DNA of 64,000 bases from Orobanche coerulescens (lineage: Eukaryota > Streptophyta > Magnoliopsida > Lamiales > Orobanchaceae), in assembly GCA_033398695.1 (NCBI GenBank), contig CM065805.1:164711787-164775786 (forward strand), written 5' to 3'. This document shows positions 44,806-56,705 of this stretch, piece after piece. The notes below the pieces were generated by a model. That model did no database searches. It was not told the DNA's origin and was given only the letters and a program-made list of their open reading frames with translations. A program made the position numbers and the translations under genes. Within the stretch, counting starts at the first letter, position 1. Each line of letters starts with the position of its first letter.

Positions 44806-44850
44806 ACCCCAACATAGTTGGGATTAAGGTGCAGTTGATGATGATGATGA
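44806..44850 (+). mobile_element. RTE/SINE-type 3' tail
   Basis: GACCCCAACATAGTTGGGAT then TAAGGTGCAGT and (GAT)n is close to the 3' terminal sequence shared by plant RTE LINEs and some SINEs, here ending in a short trinucleotide tail. The element body upstream is not recognisable. Confidence 0.5.
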
Positions 44851-45014
44851 AATATCAATTATCTCCTCTTTCGTTAAAAGAGTTTTGGACAACCGGTATC
44901 ATCTTTTCATCAGACAAACTTGGCATTTGGACAGTTGTCTCAAATGACAAATTAAAAGCAAGATATTCATTCACATTTCACAATTTAACATTGTCATTGT
45001 TTTCGTTTTACCCT

Positions 45015-45240
45015 AGGATGCCCAGACACACATAAAACAGGAGGTGTGGCCGTGTCGAACACATGATGGATGCAGACACACGGCATGCATCCATGTCCGA
45101 CATGTGCGTGCCGTGTCCATGCATATCCGACATGTGCGTGCCATGTCCCATGGACACGGGAAAATGGACACAACTCACATACTCTAGTACCTTAGAAAAC
45201 CTCTCTCCCCTCTCTCTCTCTTTCTCTCTCTCTCTCCTCC
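45015..45240. repeat. Degenerate CCGACATGTGCGTGCC repeats and (CT)n microsatellite
   Basis: Two adjacent units of about 30 bp carry CCGACATGTGCGTGCC and CCATG. A CT-rich microsatellite follows at about 45200-45240. A similar CCGTGTCCGTGTCC piece is at 45440. Nothing coding. Confidence 0.7.
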
Positions 45241-45733
45241 TTATTTTCACTCAACAAATCTCTTTCTTTCTTTTCGGTCTTCGAATTTCTCCACTCTCTG
45301 GGCTCCGATCTGTTCGATCTCCCTTCGTAATTAGATTTTCTGAACAATATTGGCTATGGAATATGATATTCGAGTAAACTTTAATGCGTAACACATGATT
45401 TTATAGAAACAAATGTAAAAACAAAAAAAACCGCATCCACACCGTGTCCGTGTCCTGTGTTTTTAGAATTTGCCCTTCCGTGAGCATGCAACTTAGGTTT
45501 AAGCTAAATGCATTTTCGAAATGCAGCAATAAAAATAAAATCAGTCTTATTAGCTGATAGAAAAACTACATTAACAAATAAAAATATCAACCCCACCAAG
45601 AAAAAAAAAAAACAAATTAAGCCATACATTTTTTTGGCTAATATTCAATCTTTACAAGCATTAAAAATCAATATTGGAGGAAAAAAAGACCACAAAACTC
45701 AGAAGTACCAAATATCTCTATGAATCAAGACCT

Positions 45734-46237
45734 TCAATCTATCCTCTTCTTTTTGCTCTTCTCCCCATCACCATGGCTCTTCCTTTTCTTCTTCTTCTCC
45801 TTCTTCGAATCATCATCATCACCATCATCACTCTTCATTTTCTTCTTCTTTTTCTTCTCCTCTTTCTCCTCTCTTTTCAAGTCTCTTACGTCATCCTCAT
45901 TAGGGTTTGCCTCAGCAGCCTCATTAACAGTCCTTTTATCCTTTCCCCCTCTATTTTTCAAATCTTCCACCGTTTTTGCATCCCGAGTTTTCTCATGATT
46001 TTTTGTTTCAGATTTTCGGGCCCTCTCCCGGTTCGGGCTAATTTCAACGGCGCTATTTTTGGGATGGTTGCTGTGGAACTGGACTAATTGATTGAATGTG
46101 TCGGCTGTGCGCTGCAAGTACAATGATACGGTCGCGGAAGAGCCGTTATCGACGGCGGAGAAGCGGGTGAGGAGCTTCGCGGCGCGAGAAATTGAAACGG
46201 GTTTTGAGGACAGCAATTGGCCCGTAATCTTCCTCAT
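45734..46237 (-). CDS. Plant-specific Lys-rich protein of unknown function
   Basis: 167 residues in one intact exon, ATG at 46237 (MRKITGQLLSSKPVSISRAA). The N-terminal half, up to about residue 55, has KLLTRFSAVDNGSSATVSLY, LQRTADTFNQLVQFH, a helical domain that I recall in small plant proteins without assigned function. The C-terminal half is highly charged (KREEKEEKKKKKKMKSDDGD, ending KKKRID) with several possible nuclear or nucleolar localisation signals. This is the only undamaged host-like ORF in the window and it lies in the least repeat-dense part. A pyrimidine-rich stretch upstream and AT-rich DNA downstream fit UTRs. No function should be assumed. Confidence 0.75.
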   Translation of the reverse strand: MRKITGQLLSSKPVSISRAAKLLTRFSAVDNGSSATVSLYLQRTADTFNQLVQFHSNHPKNSAVEISPNRERARKSETKNHEKTRDAKTVEDLKNRGGKDKRTVNEAAEANPNEDDVRDLKREEKEEKKKKKKMKSDDGDDDDSKKEKKKKRKSHGDGEKSKKKRID

Positions 46238-46790
46238 TGTTTGGTCTTGGCGGCGAGGGAGGAAGACCTTTTCTATGCCGAATCTTTAGCTATTAGGTCT
46301 TTATGCTACTTTGCTTCACGAGTGGCTGGAAAGTAAATACACCAACATTTATTACCAACTTTTAATCAAGTTCATTGTGTTTATTTTCTTCTCAGCCTCA
46401 AATGATTTAATCAGTAGTTTTAATTTTAAGAAGTAAAAGTAATTTCAATTTCACCAAAATCGGTTCAGTAAATTTAAATTAGTAAAAATTAATTTTAATT
46501 AGTAAAAATTAATTTAAATCGACTTCACATTAATTTATTCGCATTTATTAATGTCGGATTTTAAGAAAGTGCTTATGACATAACAGTTTTGGGGTGGAGA
46601 AAGGTGGAACCACACACGCTCCGCAATTTTTGTGTAGTGTTGATTTATGTGGATCGGGATTTTCATATTTCAAACTGCACTGCTCTTTCCACAGGGTGGA
46701 GTGGGGCCGATGCAGGGTGGGAAGAGACAATTGTAGTTTTGATATTTTCTTTAAAGAAGTTTTAACTTATTTTATACGAAGTGGTGAGGT
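46238..46790. other. Upstream region of the Lys-rich gene
   Basis: No ORF of note. AT-rich with repeats of AGTAAAAATTAATTT near 46480-46515. The promoter of the minus-strand gene should lie here, but no clear TATA box was fixed. Confidence 0.45.
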
Positions 46791-47205
46791 CATAGGCGGA
46801 TCCAGAACCGAAAAACCACTGGTGCACCGATCGTCCCACGAAAAAAAAAATGTCGAACGATAAAATATATATTAAAATTACATTAAAGATAACAAATAAT
46901 AGATAAAGAAAGTCATAGTAATAACAAAGGATCCGTACATTTACAAAGAAAATCGCCTACATTTACCGTCCATTTCCTGAAAATGTGCTAAAATAACATC
47001 ATTACTAATAGTTTTAAGTACATCTCTTTCTATAAATGTTACAAGACGATCATTTAACCATTGATCACCCATCTTACTACATAACTCACTCTTCACATAC
47101 TTCATAATTGAGAAGAATCGTTCAACACTTGCAGTTGCTACGGGTAAAATCAACACTAACTTCACGAGTTTATACACCACATGATATGTTATACACCTCA
47201 AGATT
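46791..47205 (-). mobile_element. hAT element, 3' part with dimerisation domain
   Basis: The left edge CATAGGCGGATCCAGAACCG followed by GGTGCACCG resembles the end of TTF-type hAT elements. The minus-strand ORF 47201-46941 reads YKLVKLVLILPVATASVERF, FSIMKYVKSELCSKMGDQWL and NDRLVTFIERD, the C-terminal hAT dimerisation domain with its conserved VATASVERFFS. The rest of the transposase is missing. It is the wrong way round to be the other half of the fragment at 41484-41798. Confidence 0.78.
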
Positions 47206-47606
47206 TATAAGAAACATAATGACATTATGATACTTCTATTGTTCATATTTTAGAGGAAACTATGCTCATTTGGTATACATGTGAAACTTTCAGACTAACT
47301 TGAGTAGATGATTCTTCAAAATGGAATTTTTATTTGAAATATATTTCATAGCTCAACATAAAAATTTAAGTTCTTGGCACCAAGTATTGGATAAGGAAAT
47401 TAAAAGGTGGGCTCTTTAGACGTATAGAAAATCAGTTAGAAATTTCAATAAGACATGGATACTAATTGAGAAGACAAGAAACGAGGGCTGCAAAATAAAA
47501 AGTAAATTAAGATTAAAACAACTTAAAATTCCAATTGAAACAAAACTGAACGGAGGAAAAAAAAAAAACCAACAACAAGCCAGGAAAAAAAAATCTTTAG
47601 CATACC
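47206..47606. other. No gene; AT-rich DNA
   Basis: Probably part of the decayed hAT element or flank. I see no motif. Confidence 0.4.
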
Positions 47607-47830
47607 TTGTCGCAGGCGGGCCGCGGGCGGCCAGTGGCTGGAGGAGGAGGAAGGGGACGGGCGGGGCGGCAGCGGCGGCAGGAGGTTAGACTTGGCGGGC
47701 GAGAGAGGCGGGCGGAAACTTTCAGGAGAAGCGGGCGGGAGAGATGCGGCGGAAAGTCGGGCTGGAGGAGGAAGGGGCGGGCGAGAGGCGGCGGCGGATG
47801 GTTTGGTTCAGGAGAAGAGAAGGGGTAAAG
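47607..47830 (+). repeat. G-rich purine stretch
   Basis: Dense GGAGG, GGGCGGG and GGCGGCGG on the plus strand with potential to form G-quadruplexes. ORFs through it are Gly/Arg strings of biased composition and not genes. The 12-mer GATGGTTTGGTT occurs twice near 47800 and 47837. Confidence 0.6.
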
Positions 47831-47989
47831 TCACGGATGGTTTGGTTCACCGTGAGGTTATATGCGGGATGACAAAAAATCGCACTCAGCCCCACAAATT
47901 TTGATGTGGTGCAGTATTGTACGGGGCAAGACAAAATTGATATTTTAAACCACATTGTGCATTAAGAGGGCATTCGTTAAAAGTGGTAA

Positions 47990-48165
47990 AGGCATTCTCG
48001 ATTATCTCTGGGGTCTGTTTACCAAACTTGTCTGTCTGGATAAATTGTGTTTGTCTGGTTAAATTTATCTGTATGGGTAAATATGTCTGTCTGAATAAAT
48101 TGATGATGTTGTTTACTTTTTCATCTGAATAAACTGTCTGAATAATAGAAATGACCAATTTACCC
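47990..48165. other. Possible MITE built from TGTCTG-type repeats
   Basis: GGGGTCTGTTTACCAAAC opens a region with repeated TGTCTGTCTG, GGATAAATTG and GGGTAAAT. No closing terminal repeat was found, so the call is weak. Confidence 0.3.
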
Positions 48166-48204
48166 CTGAATATGAATTATAAACTGCTTTATGTTTGAGG
48201 AGAA

Positions 48205-48335
48205 AGTAAAACTAAACCAAACCAAACCAAACATACCCAGTATATCCCGCTCAGAGCAGGGTCTGGGGAGGGTAAGATGTACGCAGACCATGCCCCTACT
48301 TATTACGGTAGGGAGGTGCTTTAGTGAAGACTCAC
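48205..48335 (-). mobile_element. SINE-like sequence resembling the TS family
   Basis: CATACCCAGTATATCCCGCT, GGGTCTGGGGAGGGTAAG, TGTACGCAGACC and CCCCTACTTATTACGGTAGG match the body of a SINE I know from asterids. On the minus strand it runs into TTTGG repeats (48205-48232 reversed), a simple 3' tail. A tRNA-like head with A and B boxes was not established. Confidence 0.5.
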
Positions 48336-48517
48336 TTAGTGCACAGCAGAATCTTGTGTGATAAATACAAAGGAAAACATATGGTTCGAAAAAGCTCGAG
48401 ACCATACCTGAGCCCATTGCTTGATCCACATGGGACTTACCTAAGCGGAATTTGGCTACTTCACTCCCGTTGAACGCTGCTCTAACAAAAGAGATGTTGG
48501 CTCTGCGCACAGCTCCC

Positions 48518-48902
48518 TGTCAAAATACACCACACGCAAAGACAATAGGATAAAATATACAATAAAAGTAAAAATGCAATGCTCTAGGTCAAAGCTAACC
48601 GAGACAACCCAACTCTGAGGCTCTCAACTACAGCACCGCTCCCTACAAAAGAATCCACAACTCTGATCTGGCGCCTCCAAGCGCACCTATCAACAGTAAA
48701 TCAATTGTATTGATAACAATGAATAGAGGGGCCTTTATATAGGCATTACAATGAGAGTCCTTCCATACATAGGATTCCTAGTTAAGGTAAGACATCTAAC
48801 AGGATCCTACTACCTCTGGAAGAGTCTAGAACCTTTCATAACTCTATCCCCCTACAACTAGTATTAGGTAAGACACCAATAAGGGAAGGATTTCCCGGAA
48901 CA
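48518..48902 (-). repeat. Element H 3' LTR (inferred)
   Basis: Minus strand begins TGTTCCGGGAAATCC after the polypurine tract and ends TTTTGACA. It has a TATA motif GCCTATATAAAGGC (48744-48731). The partner LTR is absent, so limits rest on TG..CA ends and the PPT only. Confidence 0.55.
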
Positions 48903-49105
48903 CTCCCCCTGTGTCGAGCACAAATACTAACATGGTGCATAAGGTGTTGCCTCGGTAAAAAACCTTTCCAAGTCAAATAAACCCCGTGGGAAAAACAAAG
49001 ACTTGGTGAGGAAAAAGAGCACAACGCACCAACTACAAATGACAGAATCATGTGAAGTATACTCCCCCTGAGGTATACATGACATCTCATTCCGTCGAGC
49101 TATCA

Positions 49106-50797
49106 TTAGTTGAGCTCAGATAATCGACACATGCCGATGCTTCTCACATGTTTCTCAAATGTAGATTTCGGCAGAGACTTAGTGAACAAGTCTGCGATAT
49201 TCTCATCGGAACTTACTTGTTTCACTTCGATATTCAGCAATTTCTGCTGCTGCTGATTATAAAAGAACTTCGGCGCAATATGCTTGGTATTGTCACCCTT
49301 TATGAAACCTAACTTCATCTGCTCAATGCATGCCGCATTGTCCTCAAAGATATAAGTAGGGGTTGTTGTAGTGGGATCTAATCCACACGTTCCTCGTATA
49401 TGGTATATGACTGACCGGAGCCAAATGCACTCCCTTACGGATTCGTGCAATGCAATTATCTCTGCATGGTTCGAGGAAGTAGCAACCAGGGTCTGCTTGG
49501 TAGATCGCCAAGATATTGTCGTATTCCCAATGGTGAACACATAACCAGTTTGGGAACGTCCTTTATGCGGGTCAGAGAGATAACCGGCATCAGCAAATCC
49601 AACTAACGTGTCGTTAGGATTCTCTGCATACGGGGTAAGCTTGCTCGTATTAGCACTTCTGGTAGTCAATCTACCATGCTCAGCTGCAATATCAGAGGAA
49701 GATCGACGGTCGGTATGCATCGTCTTAACCTCAACAGTTCCTTTCCGAATATCGCTCTCTCTTGCGTAAGGAAAGAACAATCCAAGATCACTGGAGCCTT
49801 TCAAGTATCGAAAGATGTGTTTTACTCCATTCCAATGCCTTATCGTGGGAGCGGAGCTAAATCTCGCTAATAGATTCACAGAGAATGCGATGTCTGGACG
49901 AGTACATTGAGCCAGATACAACAACGCACCGATTGCGCTAAGGTACGATGTTTCTGCTCCAAGGACCTCTTCATCCTCCTCTTTGGAATGAAACGGATCC
50001 TTGTTCATTTCCAGACTTCGACCAATCATGGGGGTAGCAAGAGGATGTGCCTTGTCCATACTAAATCGCCTGACCATTTTGTGGACATAGGCAGACTATT
50101 GAATGAGTATGCCATCATCTCGATGTTCTAGCTCTAAGCCCAAGCAGAATCGAGTCCGCCCCAGATCTTTCATCTGGAATTCGGATTTAAGGTAGTGGGC
50201 CATTTCATTGACCTCATATATGGTACCGATAACATTCATGTCATCTACATAGACGACTACAATCATGAATCCTGTATCTGTTCTTTTCAAGAAGATGCAT
50301 GGACAGATGTCACTGTTCTCGTATCCCTTCCCAACCAAGTATTCACGTAGGCGGTTGTACCACATCCTTCCGGATTGTTTCAACCCATACAGTGAACGAC
50401 GCAATTTCACAGCGTAAGCGCTCCGTGGTTTAGAGCTACTTGATTTGGGCAATGAAATCCCTTCGGGGACTTTCATATAAATATCCGTATCTAGATCCCC
50501 ATAAAGATACGCTGTAACCACATCCATAAGCTGCATGTTCAGTTTTTCGGACACTATCAAACTGACTAAGTAGCGGAAAGTGATGATGTCCATAACGGGA
50601 GAATACGTCTCCTCGTAGTCAATGCCAGGGCGCTGCGAGAAGCCTTGGGCAACTAGTCTCGCTTTTTAACGCATGACCTCATCCTTATCACTGCGTTTAC
50701 GAACAAAGACCCACTTATGTCCAACTGGCTTAACGCCCATGGGTATTGGCTCGATACGGCCAAATACCTCGTGTTTAGCCATTGAGTCTAGTTCAGC
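49106..50797 (-). pseudogene. Element H reverse transcriptase and RNase H
   Basis: One frame from 50797 down: MAKHEVFGRIEPIPMGVKPV, GHKWVFVRKR, a TAA at 50666-50668, KARLVAQGFSQRPGIDYEET, YSPVMDIITFRYL, LMDVVTAYLYGDLDTDIYMK, KLRRSLYGLKQSGRMWYNRL, VVVYVDDMNVIG (catalytic YVDD), a TAG at 50096-50098 (after ILIQ). Then SAIGALLYLAQCTRPDIAFS, GFADAGYLSDPHKGRSQTGY, AEIIALHESVRECIWL and the C-terminal IADLFTKSLPKSTFEKHV. Motifs are intact apart from the stops. Confidence 0.9.
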
Positions 50798-52951
50798 CTA
50801 CATTGCATCTTTCCATTTCGGCCAATCGGCTTGTTGTTGACATTCAGCAACCGAGCGCGGCTCAGCGTCGTCGTCTTTAATAATTTCTTGAGCGACGGAG
50901 TAGGCAAAAGCATCATCGACTAGCGTGGACGACCTATCCAATAGTACGTATTCACTCGTACATTGCATCGAGATTTCTTTATTTTCTGACATCAACAAAG
51001 TTTCCGACGCGTCCGTCGATTGTTCCATTGTTGATTCGAGGACATATCCGTAGTCAGAGATAATATCGTGTGACGGAGTCACTGTGTCGATGATGAGAGG
51101 ATTTTGTGCCTCCGTTCCTCTTCTCTTTCGAGGTTCGGTATCCTTTCTACCCACTGGCCTCCCCCTCTTTCGAGCAGGGATAAGAGCGGTCGAAGCAGCC
51201 GTCCCACCACTAAGGTTGACGCCGGGGGCATCATTCCTTTGGGCGGATGAACCTTGCCCTATAACTGGGACTTCTAACCTTGCATGAGCATTCGCAGCGG
51301 GAATGGTAGATCATGTCACTTTCGCAGTATCAGTAAAGTTGTCGGGCATCGAATCCGCAACTTTCTGAAGACTGAGAATACGTTGCATTTCTAGCTCGGA
51401 TTGAGCTGTGCGGGGATCTTGATGAGGCAAGGAGGGAGCACACCAGACAATTTCCTGGCGTTCAACTGGAATCGTTCGATTCCTCTCTCCCCCTAACGAC
51501 GGGAAGTTTGTCTCATCAAAGTGACAATCTACAAATCTTGTAGTAAACAGATCTCCTGTCAAAGGTTCCAAATAGCGGACAATTTTAGGCGATTCATAGC
51601 CAACATATATACCTAATCGTCTTTGCGGACCCATTTTAGTACGCTGTGGAGACGTAATTGGCACATAGACTGCACAACCAAAAATGCATAAGTGTGAAAT
51701 ATCAGGCTCATATCCAGTTACCAACTGGTACGCACTAAACGGTTGATTAACAGTGGGTCGAAAGCGAATAAGTATAGCCGCATGAAAAATTGCATAACCC
51801 CATGCAAAAATCGGCAAGTTGGTGCGCAATACCAATGCTCGGGCGATAAGCTGTAACAGTTTAATCATAGCCTCGGTAAGGCCATTCTGCGAATGAACAT
51901 GGGGGACAGGATGTTCAACTTCAATCCCTATCGACATGCAATAGTCGTCAAAAGACTTTGACGTAAACTCACCAGCATTGTCCAATCTTAATGACGAGAT
52001 TGGAAAGTCGAGGTGGTTAGCCCGTAACTTGATGATTTGTGCTAGGAGTTTAGCAAATGCATCGTTTCTCGTGGATAGCAGAGCGACGTGTGACCATCGC
52101 GTCGATGCATCAACCAAAACCATAAAATATCTGAATGGTCCGCACTCTGGCTGAATAGGTCCACATATGTCCCCTTGAATTCTTTGTAAGAAGCGAATGT
52201 TTTGTGTTGAGTCTTTAGCAAAGGACGGAGAGGGTATCAACTTTGCTAGTGAACAGGCTTTGCAAAACGATTTATGGGCATTAGAAATTGCCACGGAAGC
52301 CTCGGGATTTACAAAAGATGCACCGTCAACCTTATCAGGGCGTGCGATCTTTAGTCCCGGTGATACGGTATCAAGCTCACTCACATTAATGCCGATATCG
52401 AGTGGTGCTTCCAATCGTTTTCTGGACTTGAAAAACGGATGACCATGTGATTTTTTCAAAATGCGAATCATCGTGTCGCGTCCAGGGTAACCGAGTCGGT
52501 CGTGCCATAGTTGGTATGCTTCGGAATCACACAGTTCGTGACTCACAGCATAGGATTCAATAACCCTTATTGTAGTCTGGTATAAACCACTACTTAGAAT
52601 CATAAGTTTCTTGAGAACGCGGCGTCTTCCACATTCTACCAGAGTAACACAAAAAAATTCTGTTCCATTCTCACAATGTGTATCAAGGTGATAACCGTTG
52701 GCACGGATGTCCCTAAAACTTAGCAAGGTTCGGTTTGCTCTTGGGGCATAGAGAGCATTTATGACATTACTATGCGTACCATTAGGTAGCAAAAAATGAG
52801 CAGGTACCCTCCCTTGAATTTCTTGGGAGGAACCAATCATTGTTGTCACTGAGGATATATATGGCACAATATCCTTAAATAATTGCCTATTCCGAAGAAT
52901 AGTGTGGGTTGTTCCACTATCAGCAAGGCACTCAATTTCGCCACGAGACAT
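50798..52951 (-). pseudogene. Element H protease and integrase
   Basis: Starts at 52951 with MSRGEIECLADSGTTHTILR, the copia protease active site (DSG). Gag-pre-integrase text follows (LWHDRLGYPGRDTMIRILKK). Then come integrase CKACSLAKLIPSPSFAKD (zinc Cys pair), GDICGPIQPECGPFRYFMVL (first Asp), LRLDNAGEFTSKSFDDYC (second Asp), HPVPHVHSQNGLTEAMIKL (Glu) and the GKE-like tail. A TGA at 51311-51313 and a TAG at 50798-50800 interrupt the linker to RT, which contains KRGRPVGRKDTEPRKRRGTE. All three integrase acidic residues are present. Confidence 0.9.
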
Positions 52952-53662
52952 CTACAATAAGACATGAAACTAGATTAGTCTTATGATGAAAGACATATCG
53001 AAAACTCATTAACTTCGAGTTCGGGGAAATTCGACCAAGTTGGTTAGGATCAAAGTTAGCATAATCGCTGGAAATAATTTCCGCGCAGCTTGACCTTTGT
53101 TCACTAAAACAGCAATAATTTCTTCGTTAAGAAGGCTATGGACAAACGGTCAGTTGTTATAGAAACTAGACTTCCGTATCTTTCTGTCCATAGGTCGTGC
53201 ACTTTCTGGATTATTAAACTCAGATCTCAGTGCTCGTTTCAAGTTTCTATTTTGGTATTTCCCTATTGTTGAGTGATAGAGCAAGGTTGAAGCCTTTTTC
53301 AAATGCATTATTGTTGATACAATACTATGGCAATATGGCCATATGAGCGTTTAAATACTTCAAAACGCATCTTGGTGTTCAATTTATATCTCGACTAATG
53401 ATCCTTTCGGTAACTCCAACTTGGTAGACTTGCAGAGAAAGTAGGAATGTAGGTACAGCTAAGGCTGTTTAAAAACCACTGATTCCGTTTTAACTTTCAA
53501 AGCATAAACAAATATCAAGGAGGATGCGCCTAGTCTTGATCAAACGATTTGATGAAATCCACCAATGTATCAATTTAACCAAGCAATTCATTACTGAGCA
53601 ATTGTTTTGTGATAAACCAAACATGCTTTCGAAGGGAAAAATAAAATTCGTTTTTGCACAAT
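52952..53662. other. No recognised gene between elements H and I
   Basis: About 710 bp. On the minus strand a pyrimidine tract and TTGTAG stand directly before the ATG at 52951, resembling a splice acceptor, but no gag domain is readable upstream. It could be decayed gag of H or older flank. Confidence 0.4.
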
Positions 53663-54952
53663 TGTTAGGCGTATTTTTATGCGCTTTTATATCATTAATT
53701 TATATCCATCTTGAGCATAAATCAGTATAAATGAGCTTTTAATGCATTATTTTTATATGTTTTGCAGGAAATCAGAGTTTAGAAGCCAAAACGATGAAAC
53801 GGATTTAAAATGATTTTAGTCGAAATACAGACACACTGAGCCGAATCATGCAGACACGAAGACAACCAGTGAATGATGCAGACATCAGATTGTGTCTTGC
53901 AAGACACACCAAGTGAGCCGCGTCACAGAAAGCGCAAAAAGACCCACTGCCATGGTTCTAACTTCTAACAAATGTGCTGAATTTTATAAATGGGCCTGGG
54001 ATATGGGCTTTTGTTTTTGGTGGTGCCGTGAGAGCACTTTGGGAAAAAGAGAGATTGGATGACTTTTGTTTTGGAGAAAACCTATTGGAGGGGAATTGAA
54101 AAAGAAAAGAAAAAAAAAACTATAAAAGGAGAAATAATGAGAACAGGCGAGGGGAGAGCAGATAGGGGTTTTCGGCGGAGAAAATCAAGGAGAACCCAAA
54201 GAGGAGATTTGTGGGGCGATGACAAGACCACGGATCCCTACGGTTTTTCTGCATCTTAGTTTTTAGATTTATTCAAGAGATTGATCAGAATAATTTCATT
54301 ATTTAGCGGTTTGATTATTTATTATTATTTCGATTTACTCATTATTATATTGAATTGGATTAACTTCTTTATTCTTATCTTTTTAATTATTCTGTAAGCG
54401 GTTAATTTGTTTTGAATGTCTTTATGGATTCGGAGATGAAATTTAGGCATTGTTCTTGTTAGACGAATCATAATTTTCGTGAGATAGGGATATACTCATG
54501 CAATTGTAGGCTTATTGTGAGAATTCTTGAACTATTTTAGCTATTAATTATCTGATTCGAATAGGGATATATCGAGTTAGTAATTCGTAGTATTTTCTAT
54601 CGACCCTGGGAAAGGCTTTAGAATAATTTAGGAATTCCTGGCTTACAATCAATTGAATAACAGTGAATTGAATCGAATAAATATCATTCCCGATTGTTTG
54701 AGGTGAAAATCATAATTCTACCCCTTATTAGTATTATTATTATTATTAGTAGTAGTAATAGTACTATTATTTACTTTCTGCAATTAGTTTAGATATAAAC
54801 TCTATTTAATTGTTCTTCAAATAAAATTGTGAGTTGACTAAATTTTGGTACTTAGTGAAATCAGTCCTCGAGGGAATGATACTTTATTTATCACTTTATT
54901 ACTTGTTGACACCGTGCACTTGCGGCATATTGTGAGGGATTTTATCGCAACA
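53663..54952 (+). repeat. Element I 5' LTR
   Basis: 1290 bp, TGTTAGGCG to TCGCAACA, TATA motif CTATAAAAGG (54120-54129). Much of its 3' half matches LTR G. The region where G has its palindrome array keeps only scraps such as GTGAGCCGCGTCACAG (53915-53930). Confidence 0.85.
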
Positions 54953-54958
54953 AGTTTT

Positions 54959-54976
54959 TGGCGCCGTTGCCGGGGA
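54959..54976 (+). promoter_or_regulatory. Primer binding site, element I (Asp-tRNA type)
   Basis: TGGCGCCGTTGCCGGGGA, 6 bp after the LTR, the standard Athila primer site. Confidence 0.88.
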
Positions 54977-55094
54977 TTGAAATTTTCTAATATCGATTTA
55001 AGTATTTCCAGTCTTAATTTGAACGTTTTATTTTTATTTTTGTGTATTTAATTTCGTTTATTTGTTTTTCCTTTCAGGACCTTTCGTGTAGTGC

Positions 55095-56690
55095 ATGAGA
55101 AAACTCGGTAACGAAGGCCTACTACCTTTGGATACCAAGCTCGAGCGCACTCTAAGAAGGGACAAGAAGGAGAAAAGAGAGTTGCAGACGACGGTCAACA
55201 TGGCCGAGAATATCGAAGTCCAAGGACGAGATAACCAAGTGCGGCAAGTTCAACCGGAGCTAGCTCTTCGAGATTACGCAATACCGCAGATCAATGCTAA
55301 TTTTTCGGGAATTCGGCGTCCCACTATCCAAGCCAATAATTTTGAGATCAAGCCTGCTCTTATTCAGATGGTGCAGGCGAGCCAATTCTGCGGACTGCCG
55401 AATGACGACCCGAATACCCATATTGCTTCTTTCCTTGAGATATGCGACACGTTCAAGACCAATGGTGTCACCGACGATGCCATCCGATTGAGGCTTTTCC
55501 CTTTCTCTTTGAGGGATAAAGCGAAATTTTGGTTAAATTCCTTACCGCCGGGGTCGATTACAACATGGGAGGGGTTAGCGCAAGCCTTCCTTGCCAAATT
55601 CTTCCCACCTGCTAAGACGGCGAGGTTGAGAAACGAAATAACCACCTTTGGTCAGTACGATATGGAATCGCTCCACGGGCGTGGGAGCGATATAAAGATC
55701 TGTTACGAAGATGCCCTCATCACGGCCTTCCTGATTGGCTTCAGATTCATACGTTCTATAATGGTTTGAGTGCTTCTACACGCACTCTCGTGGATGCGGC
55801 CGCTGGTGGGGCCTTTATGGGAAAGTCTATGGCCGAGGCACACTTGCTTTTGGAAGATATGGCCGCAAATGCGTACCAATGGCCATCGGAAAGATTGACA
55901 CCGAAGAGAGTTATGGAAGTTTCAAGTAATGATCCGATTTCCACCTTGTCAGCTCAAGTCGCCGCTTTGACCCAGCGCTCAGGCATTTTTTCGCACGCAC
56001 TTTTGACCCCGTTACCATAGAGACATGCAATTGGTGTAACGGATCACACCCGAGCGCGGAGTGTCAAGATGGAAATCCATTCGAGCAACATCAGATGGAG
56101 CAAGCTCAATTTGTGGCCAATGGAAATCGACAAAACAATTCTTACCCCAACACTTATAATCAAGGGTGGCGAAATCAACAAAATTTTCCATGGAGAAATG
56201 GGCAAGCTTTGAAACCTCCACAACCTCACTTCGCAGACCCCACAGTGACCCCTCAATCACCAAAGGTATCTTTGGAAGATGCTCTTGCTCAATTGGCGGC
56301 TAACACAAGCCAATTCATGACCCGCACCGAGACGACCCTCCAAAATCATTCTACCTCCATCCGAAATCTAGAAACACAAATGGGGCAGATTGCTAATTTA
56401 TTGTCTTCTCGGTCTCAAGGTGCATCGCCAGTAGCGGCCGAAGTGAAATCCGAGGAAAATGTACAAGCGATCGAATTACGAAGCGGAAAAGAGTTGAAAG
56501 GGCGGCTATTATTGACAAGAGCGGCCGATCGAGCGAGCGAGAAGGAAAAGGAAGAGGCGCCCAAGCGAAGGAAGTATCGACCACTCATCCGACTCCTCAA
56601 ATTCCATTCCCACGAGCGTTTCCAAAAGCAAAAGCTGGACAAGCGATTTTCAAAATTCTCGACGTCTTCAAGAAATTTCACATAAACATT
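55095..56690 (+). pseudogene. Element I gag
   Basis: ATG at 55095 (MRKLGNEGLLPLDTKLE). Capsid-type domain: FSGIRRPTIQANNFEIKPAL, GLPNDDPNTHIASFLEICDT, RLRLFPFSLRDKAKFWLNSL, WEGLAQAFLAKFFPPAKTAR. A 1-base loss near 55677 shifts the frame to LVDAAAGGAFMGKSMAEAHL and LSAQVAALTQRS, and another shift precedes CNWCNGSHPSAEC (about 56025-56063), the Athila-type CX2CX3HX4C knuckle. It continues LEDALAQLAANTSQFMTRTE to NVQAIELRSGKEL. It should coat and package genomic RNA; at least three frameshifts break it. Confidence 0.85.
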
Positions 56691-56705
56691 CCATTTGCCG
56701 ATGCA

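Larger units (their letters stand above)
48518..52951 (-). mobile_element. Element H: Ty1/copia element, 5'-truncated
   Basis: On the minus strand: protease, integrase, RT, RNase H, a polypurine tract ACAGGGGGAG (about 48903-48912) and a 385 bp 3' LTR (48518-48902). Gag, PBS and 5' LTR are missing. Four in-frame stops interrupt pol, but frames hold over long stretches, so decay is mainly by point mutation. Confidence 0.8.

Noticed and set aside
41484..47205. One hAT element spanning both transposase fragments
   Set aside because: Both fragments are on the minus strand, but the N-terminal piece lies left of the C-terminal piece, the wrong order for one gene. They must be separate copies.
47607..47904. 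Gly/Arg-rich ORFs
   Set aside because: Products of a G-rich stretch; no start context, no conserved domain.
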